Shown piece by piece: positions 32,461 to 44,568 of a stretch of 64,000 nucleotides of DNA (position 1 is the stretch's first letter; the number at the start of each line of letters is the position of its first letter). The notes beneath the pieces were generated by a model that was given only the letters and a program-made list of their open reading frames with translations, ran no database searches and had not been told where the DNA came from. A program made the translations under genes and the position numbers. The DNA comes from Adiantum capillus-veneris (taxonomy: Eukaryota > Streptophyta > Polypodiopsida > Polypodiales > Pteridaceae): assembly GCA_014529385.2 (NCBI GenBank), contig CM043952.1, positions 58,488,119 through 58,552,118 of the forward strand. The letters run 5' to 3'.

Positions 32461-33178
32461 TCAACTTGCATGAAGTTCTTTGGGTACATGTGCATTTGCC
32501 TCACATCCAAATACACGTAAATTCTCATAGCTTGGTGTTTTCCCATTCCATAATTCCTCTAGAATTTTGAAATTCAAACGAGAACTAGGTGACATGTTGA
32601 TGATGTGCACTGTTGCTAGAACAGCTTCCCCCCAAAACTCTGGAGTAAGCTTTGCCATAGACATCATAGAGATAACTCGCTCTTGAATCGTGCGATTCAT
32701 TCTTTCAGCTATCCCATTTTGTGCAGGTGTGTATAGAGCAGTAAACTACCGATGAATGCCTCTTTATTGCGAACATCCTTGAACTCCGTGGAGACGTATT
32801 CTCCACCATTGTACGTGCAAAAAGCTTTATGATTTTTTCTTGATTGGTTCTCAACCATGGAGAGATTTTTTGCAACTTAGAAAATACCTCTTCTTTACGC
32901 TTAAGGAGATACATCCACACCTTCTAGTAGAATAATCTAAGGTGAGAAAGTAGCTTGATTCCCCTAGAGTTTTATGTGGCATTGGACCACACAACACTGT
33001 GCACTAAGTCTAGGGTTCGCCTAGTTTCTTGTTCAATGGCAAAGATGTCAACCTAATCTATTTGCCATATAAACAATGCTCACACAATGAAAAGTCCATG
33101 TAATCTAACACAAATAAGTAGCCAAAATGCTGAAGTGTTTTCATTCCCTTTTGGCTAATATGCCCTAGCCGGCTATGC
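32461..33178 (-). pseudogene. Copia integrase (element 2, 5' truncated)
   Basis: It begins in the H-H-C-C pre-integrase region near 33178 (frameshifted remnants of a RLGH...GMKTLQHFGYLF block). It continues to LLKRKEEVFSKLQ, MNRTIQERVISMM (the region around the catalytic E, degraded) and VFGCEANAHVPKEL. The element is cut off at about 33180 by unrelated DNA, so gag, protease and 5' LTR are missing. Confidence 0.75.
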
Positions 33179-33179
33179 C

Positions 33180-34400
33180 TAGGCGTTTGCAGCTACTCGG
33201 CTAGCCACTTCTATCCGACGGCAAAACGCAACATCAACATCGACATCGTCATCACTCTCAAGCACAGATAGAGAGCTTTGGCTCCCCAACATTAGAAATT
33301 TATTGCTCCGCATCGGCACGTCAATTTTTAATGTGCATTGGCTCGACATCCTTACACATTGCGGTGGATTTCTAGATATCCAACCCAACACTGGTTTCAC
33401 GCGGACGACCTTTTATCGCGATCGACAACTGTGCTTGCCACACAAATGGTGAGGTGCCTCTGCCATAGAGGAGTGATATACAACATCGGCATCGACTGCA
33501 CCGATCATGCTCTACAGCATGGTTTTTGACTACGACACATTTTGGCAGCCATTCCACTAGCATATTTCTGCCTGGCGGAAAAAAGCGGCACATAGCAACA
33601 CTGACATGTAGGTTACAGGTTACAGGGGGCTTCTCAACTAGTTTATACACACATTCTCCAGGTTTTCTGACACAAAGCTTTCATAGGCAATTTGGAAGTC
33701 ATTTTCGACAATAGATTCTTTGCGGACAAATGCGTTGACATATGTATTTTTGTGTGAGCACACCTAGTGCTACTGAGCTCTTTTGAGGGTAGATATTCCC
33801 GCGGGGATCATGTTTATTGCATGTAGCAGTTCTTGGTGCCTATTTGAGCATGACTCGCTCATGTATGTTGAGTTGCGCAGACTGACCACTCTACTATGTG
33901 TGGAGCCATCATTTGGCTATTTTCACAGTTTTTATTGGTCGTTTCTGAGACTCGGACCGGAAGATCCCTTTCTAAGACTAGGGCTAGTCCATTTGTGTCT
34001 GCATTAGCCTTTGGAGGGTTGATGGTGTGAGGTTTTCTTTGAGCTGGGGTGTGCTCGAATGTAGTTGGAGTTCCCCACTTTTGGTTCCCTCGCCATAGGA
34101 AATGTATCTGGACGGTTTCATATGATTTTGACACCGAGTTGGCGGTCACACAACAATGCTTTTGTACAGTAGATGCCGAGTTAGTGCAATTGGCACATTT
34201 ATGCATATTTTGAGTTGAGTTTTGACTCCTCATACAAAGGAGACTCTACCAGATTTCCTTCCTGCGAGTCATGACTTTCATTGTTGGCACTTTTGAGCCT
34301 ATTTTTGTTTGAGATTTTACTCCCGATACAAAGGTTACTCTGCCCAAATTTTTGTAGCTTCTCACCATACTTTGGCACATCTCAAACCCTCTTATCAGTG
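33180..34400. other. Unassigned sequence upstream of the chimeric element
   Basis: No convincing gene is seen. Base composition is richer in CG dinucleotides than the neighbouring elements (for example TTTATCGCGATCGAC). It lies directly before the copia-type gag start at 34401 and is absent from the second duplication unit. It could be leader or LTR of that element or older DNA; no TG start or primer site was found. Confidence 0.35.
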
Positions 34401-35595
34401 ATGGCTTCTTCTTCAGAAAAGGAGGAGTATTTCATTTACAAGTTTGATGGTAGCAACTTCACCATGTGGAAAGAGCGCATTAAAGATGTTTTGACAAATA
34501 AAGGCCTATCAAAACCGTTGAAAGAGCATGCAGAGGATGATGAATTTATGACAGCTCAGTGGGAGCTTTTGGATGCGACAGCCATGGCTATGATAGATCT
34601 ACATCTAGCCGAGTCAATGTTCTTCACTATCATAGGAAAGAACACAACCAAGGAACTTTGGGATAGCTTATGTTCAGCATGGGAGAGCAAAAGTGCATCC
34701 AACAAAGTTTTTCTCATGAAAAATCTTATGAAGCTCAACATGAAAGAAGGTAGCAGTTTTCGGACACTAATATGAGTTCAACTCCATGTTTAGTCAGTTG
34801 ACACCTCAGGGCTTTAAGGAGTTTGATGATGAACTCAAGTCTATATTCTTGTTATGCTCTCTATCCAATTCATGGGACATTTTTTGCAGAGTCATTAGCA
34901 ACTCGGCTCTGAATGGCAAGTTAGTGTTCAATGACATCACAAATGCGTTTCTCACTGAAGAAATTTGACGTAAATCTCTCGAAGGTGCTAGTCATGGAGA
35001 TGCATATATGGCTGGTAGTTCAACAAAGCCAAGAGGCCGTGACATGAAAAAATACAAAAGCAAGAGTAGAGATCAAAATCCTCATAGTCCTAGCAAACAC
35101 AAGAACTCAAGTAGAGATCCTAGTGCCAAAAATGTCGAGTGTTACTATATCCATAAGAAGGGCCATTACAAAACGATTGTTGCAGTTTCCTAAGAGATCA
35201 AAAAAACATGCAAAAATATAATTTTGGCAAAGGCAAAAGTACGATAAAGATTGAGGAGCTCAATGTGGTTGAGTCTCCCATACCTACGATTGCAGTAGAG
35301 GATGCTCCTTCTCCAGTGATGCACATTATACCAACAAAGATTCATACAGAGGTGATAGCAGATCCCTCAAATGTTCTCATTTTCACTTCAGATCTCACTC
35401 TAGATCGATGCTTTGCTTTCACAGGATGAGGGTTATGCACAGAATTGGATTCTTGATTCTAGTGCAAGTTTTCATGTCACACTGCATAGAGAGTGGTTTT
35501 CCTCTTATGCATCCATGCATGGGATAGTCAAGCTTGGTGATTCCTATGAGCCTGACATTATTGGCATTGGTGATGTGAAACCGATAAGTCAATAG
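34401..35595 (+). pseudogene. Copia-type gag and protease, decayed (chimeric element, copy 1)
   Basis: The ATG at 34401 opens MASSSEKEEYFIYKFDGSNF, a copia Gag (UBN2-type) start; TMWKERIKDVLTNKG and FLMKNLMKLNMKEG follow. One indel near 34773 shifts to FSQLTPQGFKEFDDELK. The zinc knuckle is degraded (CYYIHKKGHYKTIV, second and last cysteines lost). A copia protease segment follows: NWILDSSASFHVTLHREWF, with DSS for DSG. Several stops and frameshifts are present. Downstream the sequence changes to gypsy-type pol, so this is the 5' half of a chimera. Confidence 0.8.
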
Positions 35596-35689
35596 AAAGC
35601 TCTATTTTTGCGTATATGATTTTTGTTAGGGAATCTGTAAATGATTCTAGTGTTTTGACAAGTAGAAATAAAGGAAATTAAGAGGAATT

Positions 35690-38380
35690 AGACTTGTCTA
35701 ATTTCCTAAATGGATTCCCAGATGTTCTCATTGATAACATCCCTAGTGAGCTACCTCCAAAATGAGGGGATGATGACAGTGCAATAGAGCTTCTACAAAG
35801 AAGCTCACCACCTAATAAACCTATTTATTGAGTTTCACAAGCTCAGTAATAGGAGATCATGAGGGAAGTGCATGAATTGGTGGAAAAATGGATAGTGAGA
35901 CCTAACTCCTCTCCATTCTATTCACCAGTACTTTTAGTGAAAAAGAAAGATGACACATATCACATGTGTGTCGACTATAGAGCACTAAATATGATCCTAT
36001 TAAAAAAAAAGATTTTCCATGCCTCGGGTAGAAGACCTATTTGTGATAAGCTACAAGTTTTGGCCTAACGAATGCTCCAGCTGCATTCAAACTTATGATG
36101 GACAAAAATCTTTAGGCCACTCAAATTCTCTCGAGGACATAAGCAACACCTTTAGGTAATCTTTCAAGCTTTGAGAGAGAATAAACTTTTCATTAATCAG
36201 AAAAAGAGTGAATTTTTCCTTCAAGAGATTCAATACTTAGGTCACATTATCTCTCAAGATGGTATTTGTATGGATCTAGCCAAGCTTGAGGTAGTAAAAG
36301 GATGGCCTATTCAAGGAATCTACATGAGCTACAAAGCTTTATTAGTTTATGTGCATACTATTAATGATTCATAACTAAATTGTCCCAAATAGCAGAACCA
36401 TTACATGACTTGACAAACAAAAATGTTAAGTACATATGGATGGCTAAGGAGAAAAATGATTTTGACAAGCTTAAAGAAAAACTTACCTACTCGTGCTTAC
36501 ACTACCTGATCTCTCAAAGCCATTGTAGGTCCAATGTGATGCTTGTGGAGATTTCCTTTGAGCAGTTTTTTTTCAAGAAGGGCATGCCACAACATATGAG
36601 ATTCAAGACTCAATTCCGACAAGCGAGTATTGGTCATCTACGAGAAGTAGCTACTAGCTATCCTACATGCCCTTGACACATGGAAGCACTACCTTTTGGG
36701 GACTCCATTCATCCTATGCACGGATCACCGAAGTCTTACGTACTTCGTGATGCAAACCAAGCTCTACGACAAACAAATGAGGTGGGAGAATTTTCTTACA
36801 AAATTTATTTTTCATATTGCTCACATTGCTGGCAAGCACAATTAAGTAGGTGATACACTATCAGGATGGCCAAGAGCCAATGCGGTGATCATAGCAACTC
36901 ACAATGATCTATCTTCTATGATAGATGAGTATGCTATTGGCTACGATTTTCAAGATCTAATTTCAATCATTGCCTTAGGGAAGAAAAAATAACCGTTCAC
37001 CTTGTGGGATGGTTATCTTCTTCATGGAAATAGGCTATGTGTTACTCACTCTCTTCATGAGAAAGTGATGTATGAATCCCATGCTTCTCCCTATGCGGGA
37101 CATAAAGGGATTCAACCTATTCTTTAAGGAGTAGAGACGTATTCCTATTGGCCTACCATCAAAATGGACATACAAGACTATGTGTCAAAATGTGTGGTAT
37201 GCCAAAAGACAAAGTATGATAGGGGGAAGCAACCTGCATTTATCCAACCTTTTCAAATTTCTTATTCACCATGGAAAAGCATATCCATGGATTTTATCTT
37301 TGGATTGTCCAAGTCCATCCATGGTAATACGAGAATATGGACAGTAGTAGACAGGTTTAGCAAACAAGCACATTTTATACCTGTCAAAAAGACTCTTAAG
37401 GCACACAAAATGGAAACCATCTTCATATCCCAAATTTTTAAACACCATGGCTTGCCAACATCAATAGTGGTCGGATAGAGATCCTCGAATGACCAATAAT
37501 TCCTGGAAGGGTCTTTTTGAGAATCTAGGTATGAGGCTCAATTTCTCTTTGGCCTATCACCCACAAACGGATGCCAAAGTGAAATAGCCAACCTTACGAT
37601 TCTAGATCTACTTAAGACCTATGTTACTGAAATAGATTAATGTTCACCATGGGAAAAGTACTTAATTGTTGTAGAGTATGCATACAATAACACTGTCCAT
37701 ACTACTATGAGGAAGGCACCTTTTGAAATCATTGAAGGAAGACCTTAAAGTCCATTACTACTTAAGGTACATGGGAAGATCTTTGATGCCGATGAATAGA
37801 GATGAGACCTACAAGAATATTTCCAAAAGATTAAGGACGTTATATCCATCTTGCAACAACGACAAAATACTACAAACAAGCACATAAGGGCCTTAGATCT
37901 TGAAAAAATGATTAGGCCCTATTCCAATTTCCCAAGGCTCAATTGGGGCAAACTACCTGCAAAAATCCTACAAGCCATCAAAAGTATTATGCTAAACTAG
38001 CAAAAACATACTATGGTCCTTTTGAAATCCTAAAAACAATCAATGAGATGGCCTATCAACTCAAGTTTCCCAACCATTGTCTCATACACAATGATTTTCA
38101 TGTTAGCCTCTTAAGCCTTACAAAGGAGAGCCACCGTAAAAACCAATCATTGAGGAACTACCCGAGATCGAAGATCAAGAAGAGGTACTTCAGTCCGAAT
38201 TGATTCTTCGACATTAAGACAAGGTACTAAGACATTGTAAGATTATCCTCGGTATCTTATTAAGTTCAAAAATTATCTTTCTGAAGATGCTAGTAGATGG
38301 ATGCAAGGAACACAGCTTAAGGATATTATAAACCTTGTCAATGCTTACAATGCTACATTAGAGTAAGCAAATGTAAATAC
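35690..38380 (+). pseudogene. Gypsy RT-RNase H-integrase-chromodomain, decayed (chimeric element, copy 1)
   Basis: Gypsy pol blocks in order: FPDVLIDNIPSELPP, VHELVEKWIVRPNSSPFYSP, VCVDYRALN. A deletion then removes the RT catalytic box between about 36110 and 36160 (DKIFRPL runs into RALRENKLFINQ-like text). After that come FFLQEIQYLGHIISQDG, RNase H remnants (LGTPFILCTDHRSLTYF), the integrase zinc region (YVSKCVVCQKTKYDRGKQ) and first core Asp (SISMDFIFGLSK); the second core Asp is lost. The tail has YYGPFEILKTINEMAYQL (GPY/F) and a chromodomain remnant near 38220-38340. Gypsy gene order with a chromodomain indicates a chromovirus relative. Confidence 0.85.
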
Positions 38381-38752
38381 TTCTTAAATGAAAATGTTTT
38401 TGTCTTATAAGACTAGTTCTATTTTTATTGTGCACAAATTTAAATAGTATGTATGCTTTTAGAATCATGTTTGTGATGACAACATCTCTCAAACACCATG
38501 TTTAATTTTTCACTCTACTTTGGAAATATGATATGGAATCAAGAGCAGACATGCTTGTGGCAGCTAAGCCTCCCCAACACCAAATGGATTAGTCATCCAT
38601 TTTGGAATGATTTTGTAGGGTAAAAATGGATCTTTTGTTTGCTAAGAAACTCTGACTAATGACTAAGACTTTATCTCCTCTACCTCATAGACAAAGACTT
38701 TATCTCGTCTACCTCATAGTCGAGGGCGAGTATGATTTCAAGAGAGACGTAA

Positions 38753-39420
38753 TGTCATAAAATCTAATATCTAACTAACCCAAACGATTTTATTATATTA
38801 AACTTATCATTTAATGTGGGATAATAAACGGGAACCAGAGTTAGAATAGAGACATGTGCTTTTAGATTTATCTCAGCAAAGGACCAAAGGCAATGGGTCC
38901 TAATGGGAGACGGTCTAGCAAAGAGAAATGCCTACTAATGGAGCTTAAAATACCTTAGGATTAGCTTCATTAAATACCTCCAAAGGTTATTGTTCAAAGT
39001 CCTTAGACCCAGGGCCTTAGGCAAGCTAGGGCTAAGCTTGAGGTGCGAACTTGACCCAAGCTTGAGGTGCTTGTCATGCTTGCTTGAGGCAAAACAGGTG
39101 CAAGTTGTGGTGGCAGGATTGAGATTGCAAAATTGCAAGTCACGACAAGGCTATCGTTCATGGAGATATCCCTCCTTGTCTATTGCGATACATCCAAGTC
39201 TAGTGCGGAACATTTCTTTTGAGTTTGGTCACAACGAAGAGGGAAGAGAGGGGAGTAATCTTTCAACTTTTGTTTTTTTTCTAAAGTATCCTGGGAAGTA
39301 TCTCCAAGTTTCTTATCTTGAGACACTCCTTCAATATCAATTAGAATCTCCCTACTTCAAAATCCCCTAGTGCTTGGACTTGTAACTCCAGAGTTATTCT
39401 GGTAGCTACGACGTTTATCA
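38753..39420 (+). repeat. Probable 3' LTR of the gypsy part (copy 1)
   Basis: It starts TGTCATAAAATC after a degraded purine tract (TTTCAAGAGAGACGTAA), the usual chromovirus arrangement after GTCGAGGGCGAG. U5-like text (TGCTTGGACTTGTAACTCC) runs to about 39420, where TTTATCA could be the end. The 3' boundary is a guess. The second copy is at 51667-52332. Confidence 0.5.
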
Positions 39421-39504
39421 CCCATATACCTAGGGAGTCTTGCATAATATGTTAGAGTAAAGATCATTATTTTCTCTTGTATGGAGTGTACACCATCATA
39501 CTCA

Positions 39505-39691
39505 AGCTTGTACTAGTAGCTTAAACCAAATATTTTGGACTAGCTATAACATCTCACCTCATGATTCATGGATTCTAATGCACATTATCCTAGCTTGTAC
39601 TAGTAGCTTAAACCAAAATTGTTGGACTAGCTATAACATCTTCTCACCTCATGACTCATGATTCATGGATTGTAATACACATTATCCAAGC
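39505..39691. repeat. Two-unit direct repeat (~87-100 bp)
   Basis: Two adjacent units begin AGCTTGTACTAGTAGCTTAA and share GGACTAGCTATAACATCT, CACCTCATGA and CACATTATCC. They are also present in the second duplication unit at about 52415-52607. Confidence 0.8.
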
Positions 39692-41646
39692 TCTTCTTCT
39701 TTGTTTAAAAATGGAGTGGATAGGTCCTATGGACTTGTATAAGCTAGCAAATGTTTGAGTATTAAAGTACCTTCCCAACTCTTTTATTTTTTGCAAGTGA
39801 GAAAATTTTGTGTGGGCATGGAATTGGTTTTCATGTATGTCCTTTGCATTTGCAAATAGCCTGTGAATATTTGTAAGTACACTTGTTGACATCATTCCAA
39901 GTGTACACATGCATCACAACTCATCTAGCTGAAATTGTGACACCGAAAGGAGGTTGCAATCTTTGAAACAATTGTCCCAAATTTATGCAAGTTTTCCAAA
40001 ATTCCTAAATTTGTGTTACAAGTAAGTGTTGCACTTGACTTTATGAATTTAAATGCATTTGTAGCGACCCATTGGCCCAAGAAGAGGCTTAATGTGGTTG
40101 GAGATGTTCCATCTAGTTCAAAGCATGTTGATCCTTGCAAGAAGGGATAGAGTGACTATTGCTTTCTCACTTTTAGTCCTTGCATAACTATAAGTTCATC
40201 TATCTCATTTATATGCTTTGTGGATCTACATTTTTATTCTTTCTCATGTACATAGTGGATATTGACTACATTTTGGTCTATCTCATGTATGTATACTTGG
40301 ATACCAACTTGCTCATGACTCTTGGTTTTGTTCTTTGGATACTAAACTTTTTAGCATTACATATATAGGGGATCTCTATAATTGTGTTATGTTTGTTACC
40401 AATATATCTCTGGAGTCACACACCCTCCCCCCCCCCCCTCTCCCTCTCCAAGTAACTTCCTTAACAAGGAATTGTTGCAATTGACCTTATGAAGTTACCA
40501 TTCAAACATTTGACTACTCACAACCTAACATTTTTGTCAAAAAATTAACATTTTCTCATGAATTATAAATGAAACATGGTGTAGCCTCATACAAGGTATA
40601 ATTGTTGAGAAGCAAAGGCTTATCTACAAAATATATATTAGTGTTGATAGATTTTTGACATTGCATTCACCAATCTTTGACACTCATTTACTGTATGTGC
40701 TTTTTGGTGAATTACCAATCTTTTTTGTATGAATGATTATGGATCCTAACACCTCTGTGACTTACACACTAGGAAGATAGCCTCAACGCGTCCAAGGTAA
40801 TGTATGTATGTTTGTGATGTATTGATACACTAAACAATTTGAATCTCACGATGAACAACTGTGTTTTAGATCCACCATTATGGAGGGGTCCAATCACCGC
40901 CATGGAGGTTATTCGTCTGCTTGAGGACTTAAATGTAGTAAGGTAACAACGTTGAAATAGTAAAGTAATTAGGTTCTCTTGTATCTATTTATCTATACTA
41001 ATAGTCTTTTTTCTGGATGTATGTTACAATATTATGATCAACGGTTGTTGTTGGTGGGTATATTTCATGCTTTATATGATTTGATCTTGCTCTGATACAT
41101 CCAGGTTTCTATACAGATAGGAGTTAGAACATGTATTACCATTGTAGAGTTTTACAGAACCCTCCCAACAATGAATGTTGTGTTTCCACAGAGTCTTAGT
41201 CCTGGTGCTTGGTCCCTACGTGTTTTTGTTTTAGGATTTCTACCTCCAATGATTGGTTGATGTATCTTACATCGCGAACCACCATGGGTGATTTAGATAT
41301 TGTGGTAGGGCATGTCGTAGGCTACACATGTACATTATAGAGTAGAAAGCTTGAGCCTCTATGTGCTATGCATAAATATTGTCTTGGATATTGCTATATT
41401 TTTGGATATAAAAAGATCAACTACTCTTTACATTTGTGTGAAGTTAATGTGAGCGTGTGTTGTGAAAGATTTTGCCTAAGTAAGTCCATGTCGCTGCCGA
41501 ATGTGGCACCACATTACTATGTAAATCAATTGTGGGAAATTTGGGTTTTGGGGGCTTGGGGGAGTTTTGGGCCTCAAGACTTTTACTATGTGAACATTTT
41601 TTCCTAATATTAATGAAGAGATTATCAGTGTTGCAACCATAGTCTA

Positions 41647-41677
<31 letters not shown>

Positions 41678-41709
41678 TCTGTTGTGTTGTCAGAATATGC
41701 CCTTGGCAC

Positions 41710-41761
<52 letters not shown>

Positions 41762-42600
41762 CAAGTACTTCAACAAGCCGTCTGACATGTGTGCTAACTA
41801 TGAAATGAACTAATTAAAGTCATACAAGCACAACTTAATTAATAAAGTTTTTTTCACACCTTATGAATACCATTTGTGTCATGGTAAGAGCGAGAGAGAC
41901 CCCGAAGGCGGGTCACGTGAGGTACTAAACTCTTACTTTTATGGACAAAACTCAAAAAATCTCCTCCACCTTTGAACTTATAGGTTTCTAAAACCTTCAC
42001 AACATTTGAAGAAGCTCAATCTCAAATTCTGTACGTGAAGTTACGCTAAACCTAGGTTCTTTTCAAGCACTTTAGCATGATGCAGGATCAAGGTAAGTAC
42101 TGACATGAATATTTCATGTCTTCTCCATGCCTATAAAAAGCTACAAACTAGATATTGGTTGCAGGTGCTTGTCCACTTTCGCAATACCCTAGCCTCCCCC
42201 TCCCATCATAGATGCGGCCCACCCATCACTCCCCCTCATGACTAATTGACACCCCACATGCTAGGTGGGATAAATGGTCCGAAAGAGACATCTTGAGCAA
42301 GATTGCATGTGCATCGTTCGATTCAGGATCAAACCGCAAGTGAACGACAATGATGCCATTCAAAAGCGAACTGCAAGTAAACTTCATGTGATCCCAAAGT
42401 AAACACTAATATACGTGAACGTAAATCTCAAAGTAAACATCAACTAAATGTGCGAACGCGTTGTGAGGCCGTCTCTTTTCATGTGAACATCAACTGAACC
42501 CAGGGTTCTTCATTTGAACATCATGTAATTCAATGTAATCACAAAGTGAACTCTCCCCACCCTTTTCTTGAGTATCAATTTTAGTTCACGCCACTATTGC
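39692..42600. other. Non-coding or unrecognised DNA of duplication unit 1
   Basis: No recognised gene is seen. It holds a 12-base C run (40427-40438), a possible exon-like segment (40870-40942) and adjoining (CT)n/(AG)n tracts (41647-41756). About 250 bp (41805-42065) are missing from unit 2. ORFs at 39656-40140 (minus) and 41368-41607 (plus) are present in both units but lack recognisable motifs. Confidence 0.4.
41647..41756. repeat. (CT)n and (AG)n microsatellite pair
   Basis: A (CT)n tract (41647-41680) and an (AG)n tract (41711-41756) flank about 30 bp ending CCTTGGCACTAG. Together they can fold back. The second unit has a longer version at 54582-54757. Confidence 0.9.
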
Positions 42601-43152
42601 AATTAGCACGTGATAGCTTAATGGCAAGGAACTCGGTCCATGACCACTAACATGGTGTGGGTTCCACCCCTGAGATCACAGAGGGGGCGTTTGTTATTTG
42701 ATTCCCTTTAAAGATGGATGATACACATTGATCAGAGAATGTACACTATTGATCTCACCTGAAAAGGGTTGTGTCAATTAGTCCCGTCGTTCGCTGCCCC
42801 TCCCAGCTTGACCAATTTTGCAGGATTGTCCTTTTTGCAGGTCAAGTCTTAGAAGATAAGAGAGCTTGAAGTCAAGTCCTAGAAGACAAGAGAGCGTGAA
42901 CTCAACATCAAAACCCTACCCCATCTCCCAACATACATGCAAAAGTTTTCTTATTAGCTCTAATGCTTTATGAACATGTATAATAGAGGGGAATATGTAT
43001 GAAGACTTTGGGCGGGTTCAGCCTGCGCACAAGAGCGTGGTGCTCCAACCTTTTCTTATTCACACTCAATTCACACTGCCCATTCAAAACGTTTATTTAA
43101 ATTACAATAAAAAGTGCATATCAAGTTGGATGTGGCCTCATCGCTAGTTCAT

Positions 43153-43524
43153 CTAACATCCTCTGGCATGTGTCAACAGTTCAGGGCCTCTCTGCGTTCG
43201 ACGTTGAAACGTGGATGGAAACCATTTTGTTTCGAGGTATGAGGCCGCCCGGTGATGGGTGGGTCTGAACATGCAACACTTTTGTATTGCTCCAACTATA
43301 TCGTGCCACGAAGGACACACGAACTTGCAAGGAATGTTCCGGGCGATAGTGTGAACGCCCTCTTTGTATGCTTTACTTTTGCAAGCCAAGGTTGGATCTT
43401 GCGATCTAGTACCAAGTGATGTGTAAAGAAGACTCAACACACTCATTTCAATAGGGCTCGTGTCACACTGGGACAGGCAATGGCTGGCCATATTGAGGTG
43501 ACGGGTAGCCATTTGCCTAACCAA
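43153..43524 (-). CDS. Unrecognised ORF (123 aa), uncertain
   Basis: An open frame on the minus strand directly downstream of the 59-codon ORF at 43541-43720. It is retained only in part in the second unit (55904-56152), so it is not clearly under selection. It is cysteine- and histidine-containing (CKFVCPSWHDIVGAIQKCC) with no recognised domain. It may be a remnant of one larger gene with the ORF upstream. Confidence 0.25.
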   Translation of the reverse strand: MVRQMATRHLNMASHCLSQCDTSPIEMSVLSLLYTSLGTRSQDPTLACKSKAYKEGVHTIARNIPCKFVCPSWHDIVGAIQKCCMFRPTHHRAASYLETKWFPSTFQRRTQRGPELLTHARGC

Positions 43525-43540
43525 AAGTGGAGGATGGCCT

Positions 43541-43720
43541 CTAGCTCATGGCAGAGGGGTGGGCAAACTCCTCGATCAACTTTTTCACATGGGTGTCCAA
43601 CTGCAAAAAAGGGGAAGCGAGAACAAATTTGACGGGTCTCAAGCTCTGGCAGTCAACGCAGGAAGGCGTAAACCACATGGCTAGTACTGACTCGCTAATC
43701 GTCTTTCCTGGTCTTTCCAT
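43541..43720 (-). CDS. Unrecognised small ORF (59 aa)
   Basis: ATG at 43720 to TAG at 43541: it starts MERPGKTISESVLAMWFTP and ends with KKLIEEFAHPSAMS. The second duplication unit keeps the same 180-bp ORF open (56247-56426) with a handful of substitutions, several of them amino-acid changing. The composition looks protein-like but I do not recognise a family. It may be part of a degraded gene. Confidence 0.3.
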   Translation of the reverse strand: MERPGKTISESVLAMWFTPSCVDCQSLRPVKFVLASPFLQLDTHVKKLIEEFAHPSAMS

Positions 43721-43845
43721 GATCAGCAGAGAGTGTGATTGCGTTTGTGTGGGAGAGGGGTGAAAGCTTCCACACTATCTCGCATGGGCATGCTCAAATG
43801 GGATCGAGCGATGGCTGAGATGATTTGGACCGTCAGATGTACATT

Positions 43846-44085
43846 TACATAATTCGGGGCATTTGGTAAATTCGGGGAGAAAAGTAAATTCGGGTAGGAT
43901 TGTAAATTCGGGTCAATCCACACTCCATGTCTTGAACCCTCTATCAGCTCCCCACCACGAGCTAGGTGCACTAACCACTGCGCCCTCATGCGTACGGTGA
44001 AATATAGGACATTCGAGTATATCATATTGTAAATGTGTGCCGATTAGTAAATTCAAGCAAATTAGTAAATTCGGGGCAGATCTAA
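43846..44085. repeat. TAAATTCGGG repeat cluster around a tRNA-like segment
   Basis: Five or six irregularly spaced GTAAATTCGGG-type units flank a minus-strand tRNA-like core. Its A box-like TGGTTAGTGCACC is at 43965-43977 (complement) and its B box-like AGGGTTCAAG at 43931-43940. This fits a SINE with a repetitive body. A second copy is at about 56550-56780. Confidence 0.45.
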
Positions 44086-44556
44086 GGGTCTATGTTTGAC
44101 GCGCCCTGCATTTTCCTCCTCCACCATTGATCCCATTTGAGCATGCCCGTGTGATATAATGATGAGGGGGTGAGAGGGGCCTAAGTTCTAAAGTGCCTTA
44201 TCCTACAGCTCGCGTACTCTCGACGCTACAGCTCGCGTACTCTCGAGGCTTATAATGTTATGCTGCTGGGGCCTCCATCAGCTCAGGACCCTGCTGGTCT
44301 TAGCGGCCACAAATAACAATCAATAATGAAAAAACAAAGTGAGATAGGCTTTTTAGTCACGCTATGAAAAAACAATGCAGAGAAAGAGGAGATTGACTCT
44401 ATCTTCCTCCTGCATATTGAGATAGGCCTATAATGTGTAAAACTTCTTCTGTGTAGATGATGGCCACTTTTGCGTATATTCTGCTCTCAAAGCAGGCTGC
44501 TGGCTGCAGGTTAGAATGAGCAGCTGATCTTCTGTGGTTGTTGAGCACGCATCAGT

Positions 44557-44565
44557 ATATATAGT
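44557..44565 (+). promoter_or_regulatory. TATA-like box at the kinase start
   Basis: TATATATAG ends only a few bases before the first ATG (44569). If it is the functional TATA box, transcription would begin after that ATG and translation would use the next in-frame ATG (44650, Met28). Another weak candidate, CCTATAATG, lies near 44428. Confidence 0.4.
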
Positions 44566-44568
44566 AGA

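Noticed and set aside
42093..42164. 72-bp intron-like segment (AAG/GTAAGT ... TTGCAG/GT), also in unit 2
   Set aside because: The splice signals look good, but no open exon could be recognised on either side, so no gene was called.
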